Shown here: in pieces, positions 6,629 to 15,355 of the stretch
How positions within the stretch are numbered: the first letter of the stretch is position 1
Layout: each line of letters begins with the position of its first letter
Assembly (NCBI GenBank): GCA_001603165.1
Contig: LVBN01000136.1
Coordinates: forward strand, 17,169 to 49,291
Origin: Spirochaetales bacterium Spiro_12
GTDB lineage: Bacteria > Spirochaetota > Spirochaetia > Treponematales > Rectinemataceae
Reading direction: 5' to 3'
DNA: 32,123 nucleotides
Position numbers and translations under genes: made by a program
Notes under the pieces: model-generated
The model's input: the letters and a program-made list of their open reading frames with translations, nothing else
What the model was told of the DNA's origin: nothing
Databases searched by the model: none

Positions 6629-7531
6629 ATGGCTACCAGAACTATTATAGAAGTCGATCAAGATCTCTGCGACGGCTGCGGCGCCTGCGAAATAGGCTGC
6701 CCCGAAGGCGCCCTCAAGGTGATCGACGGCAAGGCCAGGCTGGTCGGCGAGAGCCTCTGCGACGGCCTGGGCGCCTGCATCGGCCACTGCCCGCGCGGCG
6801 CCATTCGCGTGACCCAGCGGGACGCCGAATCCTACGACGAGGCCGCGGTGCTGGACAAAATCCTTCCCCAGGGACCTGCCGTGCTGGCAGCCCATTTTGC
6901 CCACCTCGACCATTTCGGCCAGGACCTCTATCTCGAACAGGCTATCGACAGGCTGGACAACCTAGGCATCGCCATACCCCAGGGCTACGAAAAGTTCCGT
7001 AAACAGGCCCGGCCCAAGTTCGTAAAACCCTGCTCCGCCTTCTCCAGAACCCTCGCCGATCTGGCTACGCGCGCCGGCTCCGCTTTGGAACATACCAGCC
7101 CAGGCCTAAACCCGACCCCCGTTGCTGTCGGCCCGACCCCCAAGCCCCAAGGCTCCAAACCCCGCAACTGGCCGGTACAGCTCCATCTCATCAATCCCCG
7201 GGCTCCCCAATTCGCCAACGCCCGGCTCTTGGTGGCCGCGGATTGCACCGCCTTCGTGATGGAGGACTTCCACGCCAAGCTGGCGGAAGGGAAGAGCCTT
7301 GTCATAGCCTGTCCCAAGCTCGATTCGGGAAGGGATATTTACATATCCAAGCTGGCGGCCCTCATCGACCAGGCCGAAAGCCTGGAGGTCGCCATCATGG
7401 AAGTGCCATGCTGCGGCGGGCTTACCAAGCTCATGGAGGAGGCGCGGCAGAAATCCGGGCGGGCGCTGCCGATAAGGCTGGTGGTAGTCGACCCCGATGG
7501 GCGGATTCTAACCAGAAAGACCCTCTCTTAG
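6629..7531 (+). CDS. Ferredoxin-like 4Fe-4S protein with a cysteine-containing C-terminal domain
   Basis: A 300-residue cytosolic iron-sulfur protein. Residues 14-25 hold a complete cluster motif (C14, C17, C20, C24-P). A second motif at 44-55 has C44, C50 and C54-P but L47 where the fourth cysteine is expected, so it may carry a 3Fe-4S cluster or take a ligand from elsewhere. Residues about 150-180 are a proline-rich linker. The C-terminal half has further cysteines, including the adjacent pair C261-C262 in V-P-C-C-G-G. This architecture is seen in uncharacterised ferredoxin-domain proteins of anaerobes, where electron transfer or cluster-related redox work is presumed. A strong GGAGG precedes the ATG. 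The gene appears to be a single unit between terminators, with inverted repeats in its leader. Role unknown. Confidence 0.85.
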   Translation: MATRTIIEVDQDLCDGCGACEIGCPEGALKVIDGKARLVGESLCDGLGACIGHCPRGAIRVTQRDAESYDEAAVLDKILPQGPAVLAAHFAHLDHFGQDLYLEQAIDRLDNLGIAIPQGYEKFRKQARPKFVKPCSAFSRTLADLATRAGSALEHTSPGLNPTPVAVGPTPKPQGSKPRNWPVQLHLINPRAPQFANARLLVAADCTAFVMEDFHAKLAEGKSLVIACPKLDSGRDIYISKLAALIDQAESLEVAIMEVPCCGGLTKLMEEARQKSGRALPIRLVVVDPDGRILTRKTLS

Positions 7532-7587
7532 TTCCCCGAACCTTGTTGTAACAGAAGGGCGCTTTGGATAAGAGGGCGCCTTTCGCG

Positions 7588-7625
7588 AAAAAGCGCCGGG
7601 CACGTACCGGGCACGTGCCCGGCGC
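7588..7625 (-). terminator. Intrinsic terminator of the M29 aminopeptidase gene
   Basis: A perfect 13-base-pair GC-rich stem (7593-7605 with 7613-7625) around a seven-base loop, followed on the minus strand by five T residues (7592-7588). It lies 22 bases beyond the stop of the minus-strand gene. Confidence 0.85.
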
Positions 7626-7647
7626 GCCCCGGCAGCTCCGTCGATCC

Positions 7648-8763
7648 TCAACGCAGATTCTCGGGATTGAGGCCTTCCAGTTCGGGCAGCACAAAACGTC
7701 CGTCTTTCCGCACAAGCCTGTCGTCGAACCAGATCTCCCCTCCCCCGGATGCCGCATCCTGCATGAGTACCAGATCCCAGTGCAGGCTGGAGCGGTTGCC
7801 ATTGAAGCAGTCGTCGTAGGAGTTGCCCGGGGTTATGTGGACGGAACCCGCTATTTTTTCGTCGAAGAGGGTGTCCAGGAGCGGCCGGGTAATAAAGGGG
7901 TTCAGTCCAAGGGCGAATTCGCCCAGGTAACGGGCGCCCTCGTCGATGTCCAGCATGGAATTAATCCGGCCGCTGTCGTTGGCCGAGGCGCTTATTATCT
8001 TGCCCTTCCTGAACTCCAGGCGCACATTTTCGAACTTGAAGCCGTCCTTTTCGCTGGGCGCGTTGTAGCGCACAAACCCTTCCACCGACCCGCGCAGCGG
8101 CGCCGTGTAGACCTCTCCGTCGGGAATGTTCATGCTTCCGTCGCACTTGATGGCGGGCATTCCTTTTATGGAAAAGCGCAGATCCGTATCGGGTCCGGCT
8201 ATCCTCACCCTGTCGCTGCGCCGCATCAGGCCCACCAAAGAATCCATGGCCTTGGACATCTTGGCGTAATCCATGGTGCAGACATCGAAATAAAAATCTT
8301 CGAAGGCCTCTTCGCTCATCCCCGCGTTCTGGGCCATGGCCGCCGAGGGAAAGCGCAGCACCACCCACTTCGTGTTGGGCACCCGCTCTTCGATATGGAC
8401 TTTTTTCCAGATATACCGGTTGTAGAGATCCATTTTGTCCGGGGGGATATCCTTCCACGCGAAGGAGTTGCGCAGGCTCGTGAATCCGATATAGACGTCC
8501 ATGGCCCTCATCCGCTCCAACTCGAATCGGGCCTGGAGGGCGAACTGCTCCTCGCTCCCTCCCCTATAGAGTTCCCTATCGATAGCCCTGTCCTTGAGGT
8601 CGATAAAGGCCAGTCCGCCGGCGCCGTGTATGGCCCGCACCAGGGCCTTCACGAACTCGGGCTCGCTGTTGTTGTTCTGGACGAGAACCTTTTCGCCCTT
8701 CTGAACCTTTACCGAATAATTGACCAGAATGTCTGCCAGTTTTTCCAGCCGGGGATCGGTCAT
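7648..8763 (-). CDS. Aminopeptidase, peptidase family M29 (AmpS/AmpT/PepS type)
   Basis: A cytosolic metallo-aminopeptidase that removes N-terminal residues from peptides. The 371-residue length is typical. Metal-ligand and active-site segments of the family can be read: P-D-G-E-V-Y-T-A-P (ligand Glu), Y-L-G-E-F-A-L-G (second Glu), and the C-terminal G-N-S-Y-D-D-C-F-N-G-N, then S-S-L-H-W-D-L-V (His and Asp ligands). The N-terminus, with L-A-D-I-L-V-N-Y-S, is also characteristic. A ribosome site AAGGAG lies about 9 bases before the ATG at 8763. The gene is single, divergent from the DUF493-like gene, and has its own terminator. It probably serves peptide recycling. Confidence 0.93.
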   Translation of the reverse strand: MTDPRLEKLADILVNYSVKVQKGEKVLVQNNNSEPEFVKALVRAIHGAGGLAFIDLKDRAIDRELYRGGSEEQFALQARFELERMRAMDVYIGFTSLRNSFAWKDIPPDKMDLYNRYIWKKVHIEERVPNTKWVVLRFPSAAMAQNAGMSEEAFEDFYFDVCTMDYAKMSKAMDSLVGLMRRSDRVRIAGPDTDLRFSIKGMPAIKCDGSMNIPDGEVYTAPLRGSVEGFVRYNAPSEKDGFKFENVRLEFRKGKIISASANDSGRINSMLDIDEGARYLGEFALGLNPFITRPLLDTLFDEKIAGSVHITPGNSYDDCFNGNRSSLHWDLVLMQDAASGGGEIWFDDRLVRKDGRFVLPELEGLNPENLR

Positions 8764-8920
8764 CGTCTTGCTCCTTTTCCTATTTTTATACCTGAGCGCA
8801 TCTCAAAGGTCGCGCAGTCCCGCCCTTGCTTCATCCGCCACCGGTTCAGGGACCGCCGATTCAGCGCCATCGATTCGGGCTTCTCGACAAAGCGCCTTTT
8901 TTTACCCATACTCGGGGCCC

Positions 8921-9217
8921 ATGGAAGATCAAGCTCCCTCCTGTTCCGGCCCCTTCGGCGGCGCCACTGTCAACTACCCGGTACAATTCGATCTGAGAAT
9001 AATCTATCTCAAGGCCGAAGTTCCAGCGGATCTGGAGGCCCGACTCAGAGACCTGCTTAAAACCCTGGAAGTGCCCTGCAGCCTCATCCAGGGCGTCGCC
9101 AAGCCCGAAGGACGCTACGGCCGCATGGGCGCCCGCGTCAGGGTGGATTCGGCCCTGATCATGAAAAAACTCTACGCCGCCGTGGCCGCCATTCCGGGCG
9201 TCAAGGCAGTTTTTTGA
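8921..9217 (+). CDS. DUF493 (YbeD-like) small protein
   Basis: A 98-residue protein resembling the DUF493/YbeD family, which has an ACT-like fold and no settled function. The pattern runs from Y-P-V-Q-F-D-L-R-I-I through a central G-R-Y-G-R-M-G-A-R-V-R-V to L-Y-A-A-V-A-A-I-P-G-V-K-A-V-F at the very end, which matches the family's closing segment. The frame is open further upstream to 8720, inside the divergent aminopeptidase gene. The ATG at 8921 is chosen because it gives the normal family length and leaves the divergent promoter region free; its ribosome site (CGGGG) is weak. The last 17 bases overlap the end of the convergent glycoside-hydrolase-like gene. Family call moderate, start uncertain. 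Confidence 0.65.
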   Translation: MEDQAPSCSGPFGGATVNYPVQFDLRIIYLKAEVPADLEARLRDLLKTLEVPCSLIQGVAKPEGRYGRMGARVRVDSALIMKKLYAAVAAIPGVKAVF

Positions 9218-12200
9218 AGATTTTCTCCCTCTCCCCGTCCTGGGCCCAGGCATATTGCAGAATATAATAACTTTTCTTGAACCTTTCCCTGTAGGGTGGA
9301 GCCTCTTCCCAGCCTTTCCAGCTGAAGGGTTTTTCGCGGAACATCGTCAGCTTCCCCTGCACGGCCGCGGCCTTGGCATCCCAGAGCAGGGCTTCCACCA
9401 AAAAGCCGTCTGTCTTGGTGATCCGCAGTGTATCCCTGTCGGTGCCCAGGTAGCCCGTCCTCTCGTCCTGGAGAACCATGCCCGAGGATGGATCGCTCAC
9501 GTTAATGAGGGTCCAGGGCAACCGCAATCGTATGAACGTGCCATCGATATTCCAGAGCTCACCCGCTTCGTCGAAGTCGCCCTTGGGCAGGGCCGAGGCG
9601 TCGAATCGCTTCTCCGGGATTTTCCTGCCGTCCCTTGTCGTAACCGCACCGTTGACGAGCATGCTCATCCGCTCGAATCGCCCATCGCTGTAGACCTGCG
9701 TCGCATAACGCGATGAAGCCGCGTTGTACGACGGAATGACCAAAAGATCGGCCTTGTCGGGAGCGGAAATACGCACCAGGAACTCCATGCCCGAGCCAAA
9801 AACCAGGCCCCCCACGGGCCAGCGCGTCTGGCCTGAATTCCTGTTCAGCGTGTCCAGGGCGACCAGGAGTTCCCGTTTGGAAAAGTCCACAGTCTCGGCT
9901 ACCTCGATGTCCAGATGGAGATAGGATGCGTCAGCTTTTATCTCGATGCTTTTTATCGCCCCGTTGCCCGCCACCACGGCTCCGGGGGCTTCGGGCTTTA
10001 TCACCTCGTTGGCCATGAGGCCGTAATTTTGTTCCGGATCCACCACGTTATGCCAGAGCACATGCCGATCATAGGGAATCATGAGCGTTTCGGTGGTCCA
10101 CGTTTTTTTCACCCACTCGTCCATCCACTCGAATACCACGCCGCCGGCATAGCCTTCCCGCTCTATCGCGGCGAGCATTCTCAGGATCTCTTCGCCCGCT
10201 GTGGCTTCGTCGATGCCTCCATGATGGAGCCCGTCGGGGGCAAAGTGGGCGATGCCCGCACCGTTGGCCATGCCGAATTCCGCCACCAGGGCAGGGTAGC
10301 GCCTGTGGCTCTCCATGAACTCCTTCAAGTAACCGCCGTAGCGCAGAAGTCCCTTCTCGTCCATATACGAACCGTACGCCACTTCGTTATTGATAAAATC
10401 AGGATAGTTGGGATAGATGTGGTAGGCCCCGAAAAGGCCGGCCTTCATTTCCGCGCTTATTTCGAAGTGATCTATCGCCACGCTGGCCCTGTCGTTGCCC
10501 TTGTTCTTCTTGCCCGTAGCGGGGTCCCACTCCGAGTCGTGCTCCCTGGGGTCCAGGGTGGGCCAACTCACGATGGCCACCGGGTGGAGTTTGCCGTATC
10601 GCGCCGCTTCGATGGATGCCACCTCGTCCAAAGACTCGGCGAGCCAGGCCTCGGTGGGACTGGCTTTGGGCCCTGCGGAGACATAGCGCCCGGTATAGGT
10701 TGTTCCTTTGTTCCTGGCATCGGTGGCCAGCACTTCCTCGCTCTCCAGCTCGCGGCCCACCAGCCAGCCCAAGAGCCAGGGGGAGACGTCCACGGTATAG
10801 ATGCCCCAGGCCCGTCCCTTGCGCTCGGGCACGTTGGCGCGGCCGTAGATAGCGTCGATGCCGTAGTCTATCTCTTTGAGGAAACTCTCCCTGTATTCCC
10901 TGGCCAGATAATCGCCGTTTTCCGGGTGCTCTTCGGGCCACAGTTCCTGGAGAAGGTAGAGTGTCTTATCGGGCTTTTGGATGTTGTGCAGGTACAAAGC
11001 CTGGTACAGTTCCGGCGGCGGCAGAGTATAGACGCGTACCGTATTGGCGTTCATGTCCGCGATGGCGTCGAACCAACGCAGGTAGGTATTCAGGTCCTGG
11101 GGGAACTGGGTGAAATATTTCCCCGGCTCAGCCAGGCCCATGTTGACACCCCGCACGAAGAAATCCCTCCAGAGCCCGGCCTTGTCCTTCATCTGGAAGC
11201 CCTTGCCGAAAGTCTTCACCCTGAATTCGGGCTCCCCGACCCCAGCTTGGGCCGCCGCCCTTTGCGTCTTCGCCGCAGCGGCGTCTTTCAGAATCTTCTG
11301 CATCAGGGGAACATAGGCTTTCCAGAAAAAGAAATCGTTGTTATCCACCGAATCGTCGGCCAGCACCCGCTTGACCCAGCCTATGCCTTTTAACCTGAAG
11401 GGAGTCGCTGGCTTGTTGATTTCGGCAAAATCGCCGGCGAAATACCAGCCGGTATACTGTGTATTCTCGCTGAGGTACACTGCGGGGAATCGGACGGGCA
11501 GTCCAAGGGCTTCGAACTTAGCCCTTCCCTCGGCGCTGAGGTCGAACTCGAACTCCGCCACCACGTCTGTCCCCGGCCTGGGATTCGTCCATTCGAACCA
11601 ATACCGGTAGGAAACGGGTTTTTTCAGCTTGAACTCGTCCTTCCATTTATCCTTGAAGGAAAAACTCATGCCGCCCATCCCCACGTCCTTGCCCAGGCTG
11701 AGCACCTCTATTTCGTCCCTGTCGGAAAAAATCACATAACCTCGTCCGAAAAAATTCCACGGTTTCTTGTGCTGGGTTTCGTAGCTTTCTATCACCCAGG
11801 CCGGCACCTCGTTGCCCACCGAAAGGTCGACAAAATAGCGTCCTATCCAGCCCGACCATTCCACGCCCAAGAGCCTTCCCAGGGTATCCCTGTCGAACTG
11901 GTTGGTGGGAGAAGCCGCTGTGTTGAATTCCGCAATGAAGGTATTGCCCTCGCCCAGGTTCTTGCGGATGGTGTTGATATCCTCCGCGGAGAGCCCTCCG
12001 TAGAGCTTGGGCGACCACTCGCCTGTAAGCCTTCGTTGCATGTAGTCGTCTTTGTATACCCCGTAGGTATCGGTTATATAAATGAGATCGGGCCTGGTGC
12101 CGCTGGCAGGCAGGGGCATGCCCCTCCACTCGTCCTTGCCGTAGGGATAAAAGCCGAAATAATCGGATTTTTCGTTATAGAGCTGCTTGGACCCCGATTT

Positions 12201-12425
12201 AGCGATTTTTTCGTATTTGAGAATCCAGAACAGCCCCGCATGCTCCCGGTAATCCGGATAAGGCACCGTCTTGTCCACCGCCCAGACTTCCAGCTGACGG
12301 AAGGCTGAAAGCCGCCAGACCAGACCAGGCAGAAAAAAGATGGACACAAAGGCCGCGGTTACCGCTATCATAAGGAAATACAATATTCCCAAAGCCGAAC
12401 GTCGCCTGACCGTTTTAGCCTTCAT
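9201..12425 (-). CDS. Membrane-anchored glycoside-hydrolase-like protein
   Basis: A 1074-residue protein held in the membrane by one N-terminal helix (about residues 12-33) with the rest outside the cytosol. Residues about 60-340 resemble an amidotransferase-like fold (L-I-Y-I-T-D-T-Y-G-V-Y, then L-S-A-E-D-I). Residues about 405-800 look like a clan-A TIM-barrel glycosidase or transglycosidase: F-V-R-G-V-N-M-G, N-T-V-R-V-Y-T, a candidate acid/base in G-W-L-V-G-R-E-L (E559), and a candidate nucleophile in L-V-A-E-F-G (E716). A C-terminal beta-rich part (about 820-1030) may bind carbohydrate. The start at 12425 overlaps the glycosyltransferase stop as ATGA, behind an AGGGG site, so translation is coupled. 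It probably trims, transfers or anchors the glycan made by that synthase. It cannot be assigned to a numbered GH family by eye. Confidence 0.75.
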   Translation of the reverse strand: MKAKTVRRRSALGILYFLMIAVTAAFVSIFFLPGLVWRLSAFRQLEVWAVDKTVPYPDYREHAGLFWILKYEKIAKSGSKQLYNEKSDYFGFYPYGKDEWRGMPLPASGTRPDLIYITDTYGVYKDDYMQRRLTGEWSPKLYGGLSAEDINTIRKNLGEGNTFIAEFNTAASPTNQFDRDTLGRLLGVEWSGWIGRYFVDLSVGNEVPAWVIESYETQHKKPWNFFGRGYVIFSDRDEIEVLSLGKDVGMGGMSFSFKDKWKDEFKLKKPVSYRYWFEWTNPRPGTDVVAEFEFDLSAEGRAKFEALGLPVRFPAVYLSENTQYTGWYFAGDFAEINKPATPFRLKGIGWVKRVLADDSVDNNDFFFWKAYVPLMQKILKDAAAAKTQRAAAQAGVGEPEFRVKTFGKGFQMKDKAGLWRDFFVRGVNMGLAEPGKYFTQFPQDLNTYLRWFDAIADMNANTVRVYTLPPPELYQALYLHNIQKPDKTLYLLQELWPEEHPENGDYLAREYRESFLKEIDYGIDAIYGRANVPERKGRAWGIYTVDVSPWLLGWLVGRELESEEVLATDARNKGTTYTGRYVSAGPKASPTEAWLAESLDEVASIEAARYGKLHPVAIVSWPTLDPREHDSEWDPATGKKNKGNDRASVAIDHFEISAEMKAGLFGAYHIYPNYPDFINNEVAYGSYMDEKGLLRYGGYLKEFMESHRRYPALVAEFGMANGAGIAHFAPDGLHHGGIDEATAGEEILRMLAAIEREGYAGGVVFEWMDEWVKKTWTTETLMIPYDRHVLWHNVVDPEQNYGLMANEVIKPEAPGAVVAGNGAIKSIEIKADASYLHLDIEVAETVDFSKRELLVALDTLNRNSGQTRWPVGGLVFGSGMEFLVRISAPDKADLLVIPSYNAASSRYATQVYSDGRFERMSMLVNGAVTTRDGRKIPEKRFDASALPKGDFDEAGELWNIDGTFIRLRLPWTLINVSDPSSGMVLQDERTGYLGTDRDTLRITKTDGFLVEALLWDAKAAAVQGKLTMFREKPFSWKGWEEAPPYRERFKKSYYILQYAWAQDGEREKIFKKLP

Positions 12426-15355
12426 GAGCTTTTCCCCTGGGCGAAGCCTTTGCGCTCCATGATCCCCCAGCCCTTTGGCTTTTTCATGGCGCTGAAATAG
12501 CCCAGCACCCGCCACATGGAAAAAACCTGCCGGGGACCGAAGTTTTCCAGAAACGCCATGGCAAGGAGCTTGAGTGTATCCTTATAGTTGAAATAGGAGA
12601 CCTGACGCTCGGCGATAAGAATCGAAGACATGGAAATCAGGATTCCTAACAAAATCGTGGCGGTAAAGAGCAGCAGCGCGAGCTTGGCGCTGATAAGACC
12701 GAAGATGGCCGCAATGAGCACCATAAAATAGCCCTGGATTTCGAAAAGGGGCCCTATCATTTCGAAGATGAGGAAATAGGGCATGGCGACAAGGCCCATG
12801 GTTCCGAAAGCCGGATTGAAGAGGAGTTTCCTATGGAAAAACATGATATCGATGAGCCCTCGGTGCCACCTGTCCCGCTGGCGCTTCAGTATCTTTATAC
12901 TTTCGGGGACCTCGGTCCAGCAGTTGGCGTTGTAGGCGTAGCCTATGCGGAATTTCTGTTTTTTCTTCCTCATAAGCCGGGCTATTCTCACCACCAGTTC
13001 CATATCCTCGCCCACGGTGCCCTTGCCATAGCGTTCCTGGGCGCTCATATAGCCGCCCACCGCAATGACCCTTTCCCTTCTGAACAGGCCGAAGGCCCCC
13101 GATATGATAAGGAGGGAATTGAGCCGGGCCCAGCCGAGTCTGCCGCACATGAAGGCGCGCAGGTACTCTATGGTCTGCAGGGCCGCCAGCCTGTTCTTGG
13201 GCAGGGAAATACGGTCCAGATAGCCGCGGTCCACGTCGCAGCCGTTTATCGGGAAAATATTACCGCCCAGGGCTGGAGTCTCCACCCCATGATCCAGTGT
13301 GAGCGCCGCTACCTTCAAAAGGGCCTCGGGCTCCAGGAGGGAGTCGGCGTCGATACCGCAAAAATACTCCTTCTTGGCAATATTGATACCTGCATTGAGG
13401 GAATCCGCCTTGCCTCCGTTCACCTTGTCCACCACCACCAGGCGGGGCAGCAGAGGGTTGCGGTAAATTCCCAGCAGGGGGCTGGTTTTCAATCGCTCGG
13501 TATAGCTCTGATCCGTTCTGCGGAGTTTGAAATACTCCACCAGGGTTTTGAGGGTGCCGTCCTTGGATCCGTCGTTGACGATCACCAGCTCGTAATCGTC
13601 GTATTTGAGGTTGAGGAGTGAATTGGCGCTCTGAATGATCGTCTTTTCCTCGTTGAAAGCCGGAGCGATTATGGACACCGAGGGCAGCATCCGGGGCTTG
13701 AAGAGAAGTTTCATGGTCTTGAGATTCCACAGCCTGGTCTCCGTTCTTACCATGACCCAGGAGAGCGCTAACAGCACCAGGTAGCCCAGGTTGACTATTA
13801 TGGAATACCAGGCGAAATCGGAGTTGAAATCCACCACGAAGGTCTGGAGCTGGTCGATAAAAGGAGCCTTGAGCAGCAGGCCCCAGTACCTGAGCAGATA
13901 CAGGAAGGGAAAGAAAAAAATGGCCATCGCCAGGATGAGATAGAGGCTGCGGATCATTTTTACGTCTTTTTTTTCTTCCCTGGAAACCGTTAAAGGCGGC
14001 AGGCGCGTAAGCGCGCAACGTTCGAGCAGCCTATCGGGCAAATAACGTCTGCATTCGGTCTCCACCACAGCATTTTGCGCAGCCTCCTGACACAGAATAT
14101 CCAAAAGCTTCGTTTCTATACCTTCATCCTTGTTAAGCTTGAGAAACTCCAGTATTTCCGAAGCCTTGCCCATGGACAAAAGGGTGCGTATGAGCCGTTC
14201 GGCCGCCGGGGCGCCGGCACTCGTAAGCCTGACGATAAAGTATTCGATCCTCCCGGCCAGTACCTCTGCCAGGCGGCGCTGCACGGCCTCGTTCTTCGTG
14301 GACTCAAAGACTTTTACAACCCCAGGAATAAAGCGGGAATGGGCTTCCAGAATTCTTACAAGCCCCTCCTGGGCGGCTGATCCCGAGGAGGGATGGGCCA
14401 GATACCCAAGCAGCGCGTCCACATTGCCCTGGCTGTTCGCGTTGCCCAGGGAGCGGATCGCGATGTTCCGTACCAGGTTTTCCTTACTCTCCAGGAATAC
14501 AGGATCGTTTAGGGTTTCCGGGTGGAAGGTTTCGAGGTTTTCGGCGGCCTTGGTGATTATTCGCCTGTAATTGGCCACCAGAAACTCTTTATCCGCGCCG
14601 GCCTCGGCCGGCGCGCCTTCCCGATCCAGAACTACGCCGCGTTCGAGGGCTGCCAGGGCTTCGGGAGCGCCACTGAGCAATGCAGCGAGGTACTCCCGCA
14701 GGTCCCCGCAGATAATTTTCCCCGCCATGTCAACGAAAAGCTCGACCAGCTCGAATTCATGGCGCTCCACGTAGGCTCGCAAAGGGAAAAGAGCCTCCTT
14801 ACCGAAGGAGGCGATGAGCATATTCACCTTGTCCCTGTACCAGCGCTTAGCGCCCAGAAGACTTTCGGCGAGGAAGGAAAGCGATCGAAAGTCGCCAATA
14901 TCAGCCAGGGCATTGGCGATCACCAGCTTGGTGGGAGCATCCTTTTCTTCCGCCAGCGCCTGTTCGAGGCTTGTTCTCGCCTCCTCGTCCGCAAGGATGC
15001 CCAGCCCAAGGGCGGCATTCTTCCTTCTATATGAAATGGGGCTTTTTATCCTTCTCAGCAGCTTGGCTCGTTCCCGTTGGATTTCCTCGTTCTGGAGCAG
15101 TTTTTCCCGCTCTTCTCCGGGGAGTTCTATGGATTGGGCCAACTTGAGGTAGAGGTCGAAAAACCTTCGGGCAATCTTGCGCTTTTTTGATTTTTCAACC
15201 TTGAAGACACTAGCAAGGTCGGCATAGCCCTTTTGCCGTCCTTCCTCGTCCAGGGCGAGGCTGGTCTTGTTGGCCAGCACCCTGAGCACAATGATGATAT
15301 CCAGCCATACCAAAAAGGCAGCCGCCAGAAGAATATACTCGACATCCAGCTTCAT
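12422..15355 (-). CDS. HEAT-repeat protein fused to a processive GT2 glycosyltransferase
   Basis: A 977-residue inner-membrane polysaccharide synthase. After one membrane helix (7-28) and a basic stretch, residues about 90-440 form helical repeats of HEAT/PBS-lyase type (for example A-A-L-G-L-G-I-L-A-D-E-E-A and N-A-L-A-D-I-G-D). Two membrane helices (about 468-488 and 515-536) lead into a GT2 domain: I-I-A-P-A-F-N-E-E (about 562-570), V-N-D-G-S (593-597), I-D-A-D-S (668-672), G-E-D (782-784) and the processive-synthase Q-R-D-R-W (826-830). Several membrane helices follow (about 850-915). The topology puts both HEAT and GT2 in the cytosol. The HEAT part could dock a regulator. The gene starts inside the stop of the sensor gene (TGATG) and ends inside the start of the glycosidase gene. 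No PilZ domain is present. The sugar is unknown. Confidence 0.9.
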   Translation of the reverse strand: MKLDVEYILLAAAFLVWLDIIIVLRVLANKTSLALDEEGRQKGYADLASVFKVEKSKKRKIARRFFDLYLKLAQSIELPGEEREKLLQNEEIQRERAKLLRRIKSPISYRRKNAALGLGILADEEARTSLEQALAEEKDAPTKLVIANALADIGDFRSLSFLAESLLGAKRWYRDKVNMLIASFGKEALFPLRAYVERHEFELVELFVDMAGKIICGDLREYLAALLSGAPEALAALERGVVLDREGAPAEAGADKEFLVANYRRIITKAAENLETFHPETLNDPVFLESKENLVRNIAIRSLGNANSQGNVDALLGYLAHPSSGSAAQEGLVRILEAHSRFIPGVVKVFESTKNEAVQRRLAEVLAGRIEYFIVRLTSAGAPAAERLIRTLLSMGKASEILEFLKLNKDEGIETKLLDILCQEAAQNAVVETECRRYLPDRLLERCALTRLPPLTVSREEKKDVKMIRSLYLILAMAIFFFPFLYLLRYWGLLLKAPFIDQLQTFVVDFNSDFAWYSIIVNLGYLVLLALSWVMVRTETRLWNLKTMKLLFKPRMLPSVSIIAPAFNEEKTIIQSANSLLNLKYDDYELVIVNDGSKDGTLKTLVEYFKLRRTDQSYTERLKTSPLLGIYRNPLLPRLVVVDKVNGGKADSLNAGINIAKKEYFCGIDADSLLEPEALLKVAALTLDHGVETPALGGNIFPINGCDVDRGYLDRISLPKNRLAALQTIEYLRAFMCGRLGWARLNSLLIISGAFGLFRRERVIAVGGYMSAQERYGKGTVGEDMELVVRIARLMRKKKQKFRIGYAYNANCWTEVPESIKILKRQRDRWHRGLIDIMFFHRKLLFNPAFGTMGLVAMPYFLIFEMIGPLFEIQGYFMVLIAAIFGLISAKLALLLFTATILLGILISMSSILIAERQVSYFNYKDTLKLLAMAFLENFGPRQVFSMWRVLGYFSAMKKPKGWGIMERKGFAQGKSS

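Noticed and set aside
8720-8920. Upstream extension of the DUF493-like frame with a hydrophobic stretch
   Set aside because: It runs into the divergent aminopeptidase gene and gives a length unusual for the family; probably not translated.
7564-9060. Long + strand frame of 498 codons
   Set aside because: It lies opposite the M29 aminopeptidase gene, whose motifs are clear; the + frame has no recognisable domain and no ribosome site.
9915-11393. Long + strand frame of 492 codons
   Set aside because: Antisense shadow of the glycosidase-like gene, common in GC-rich coding DNA; no family features.
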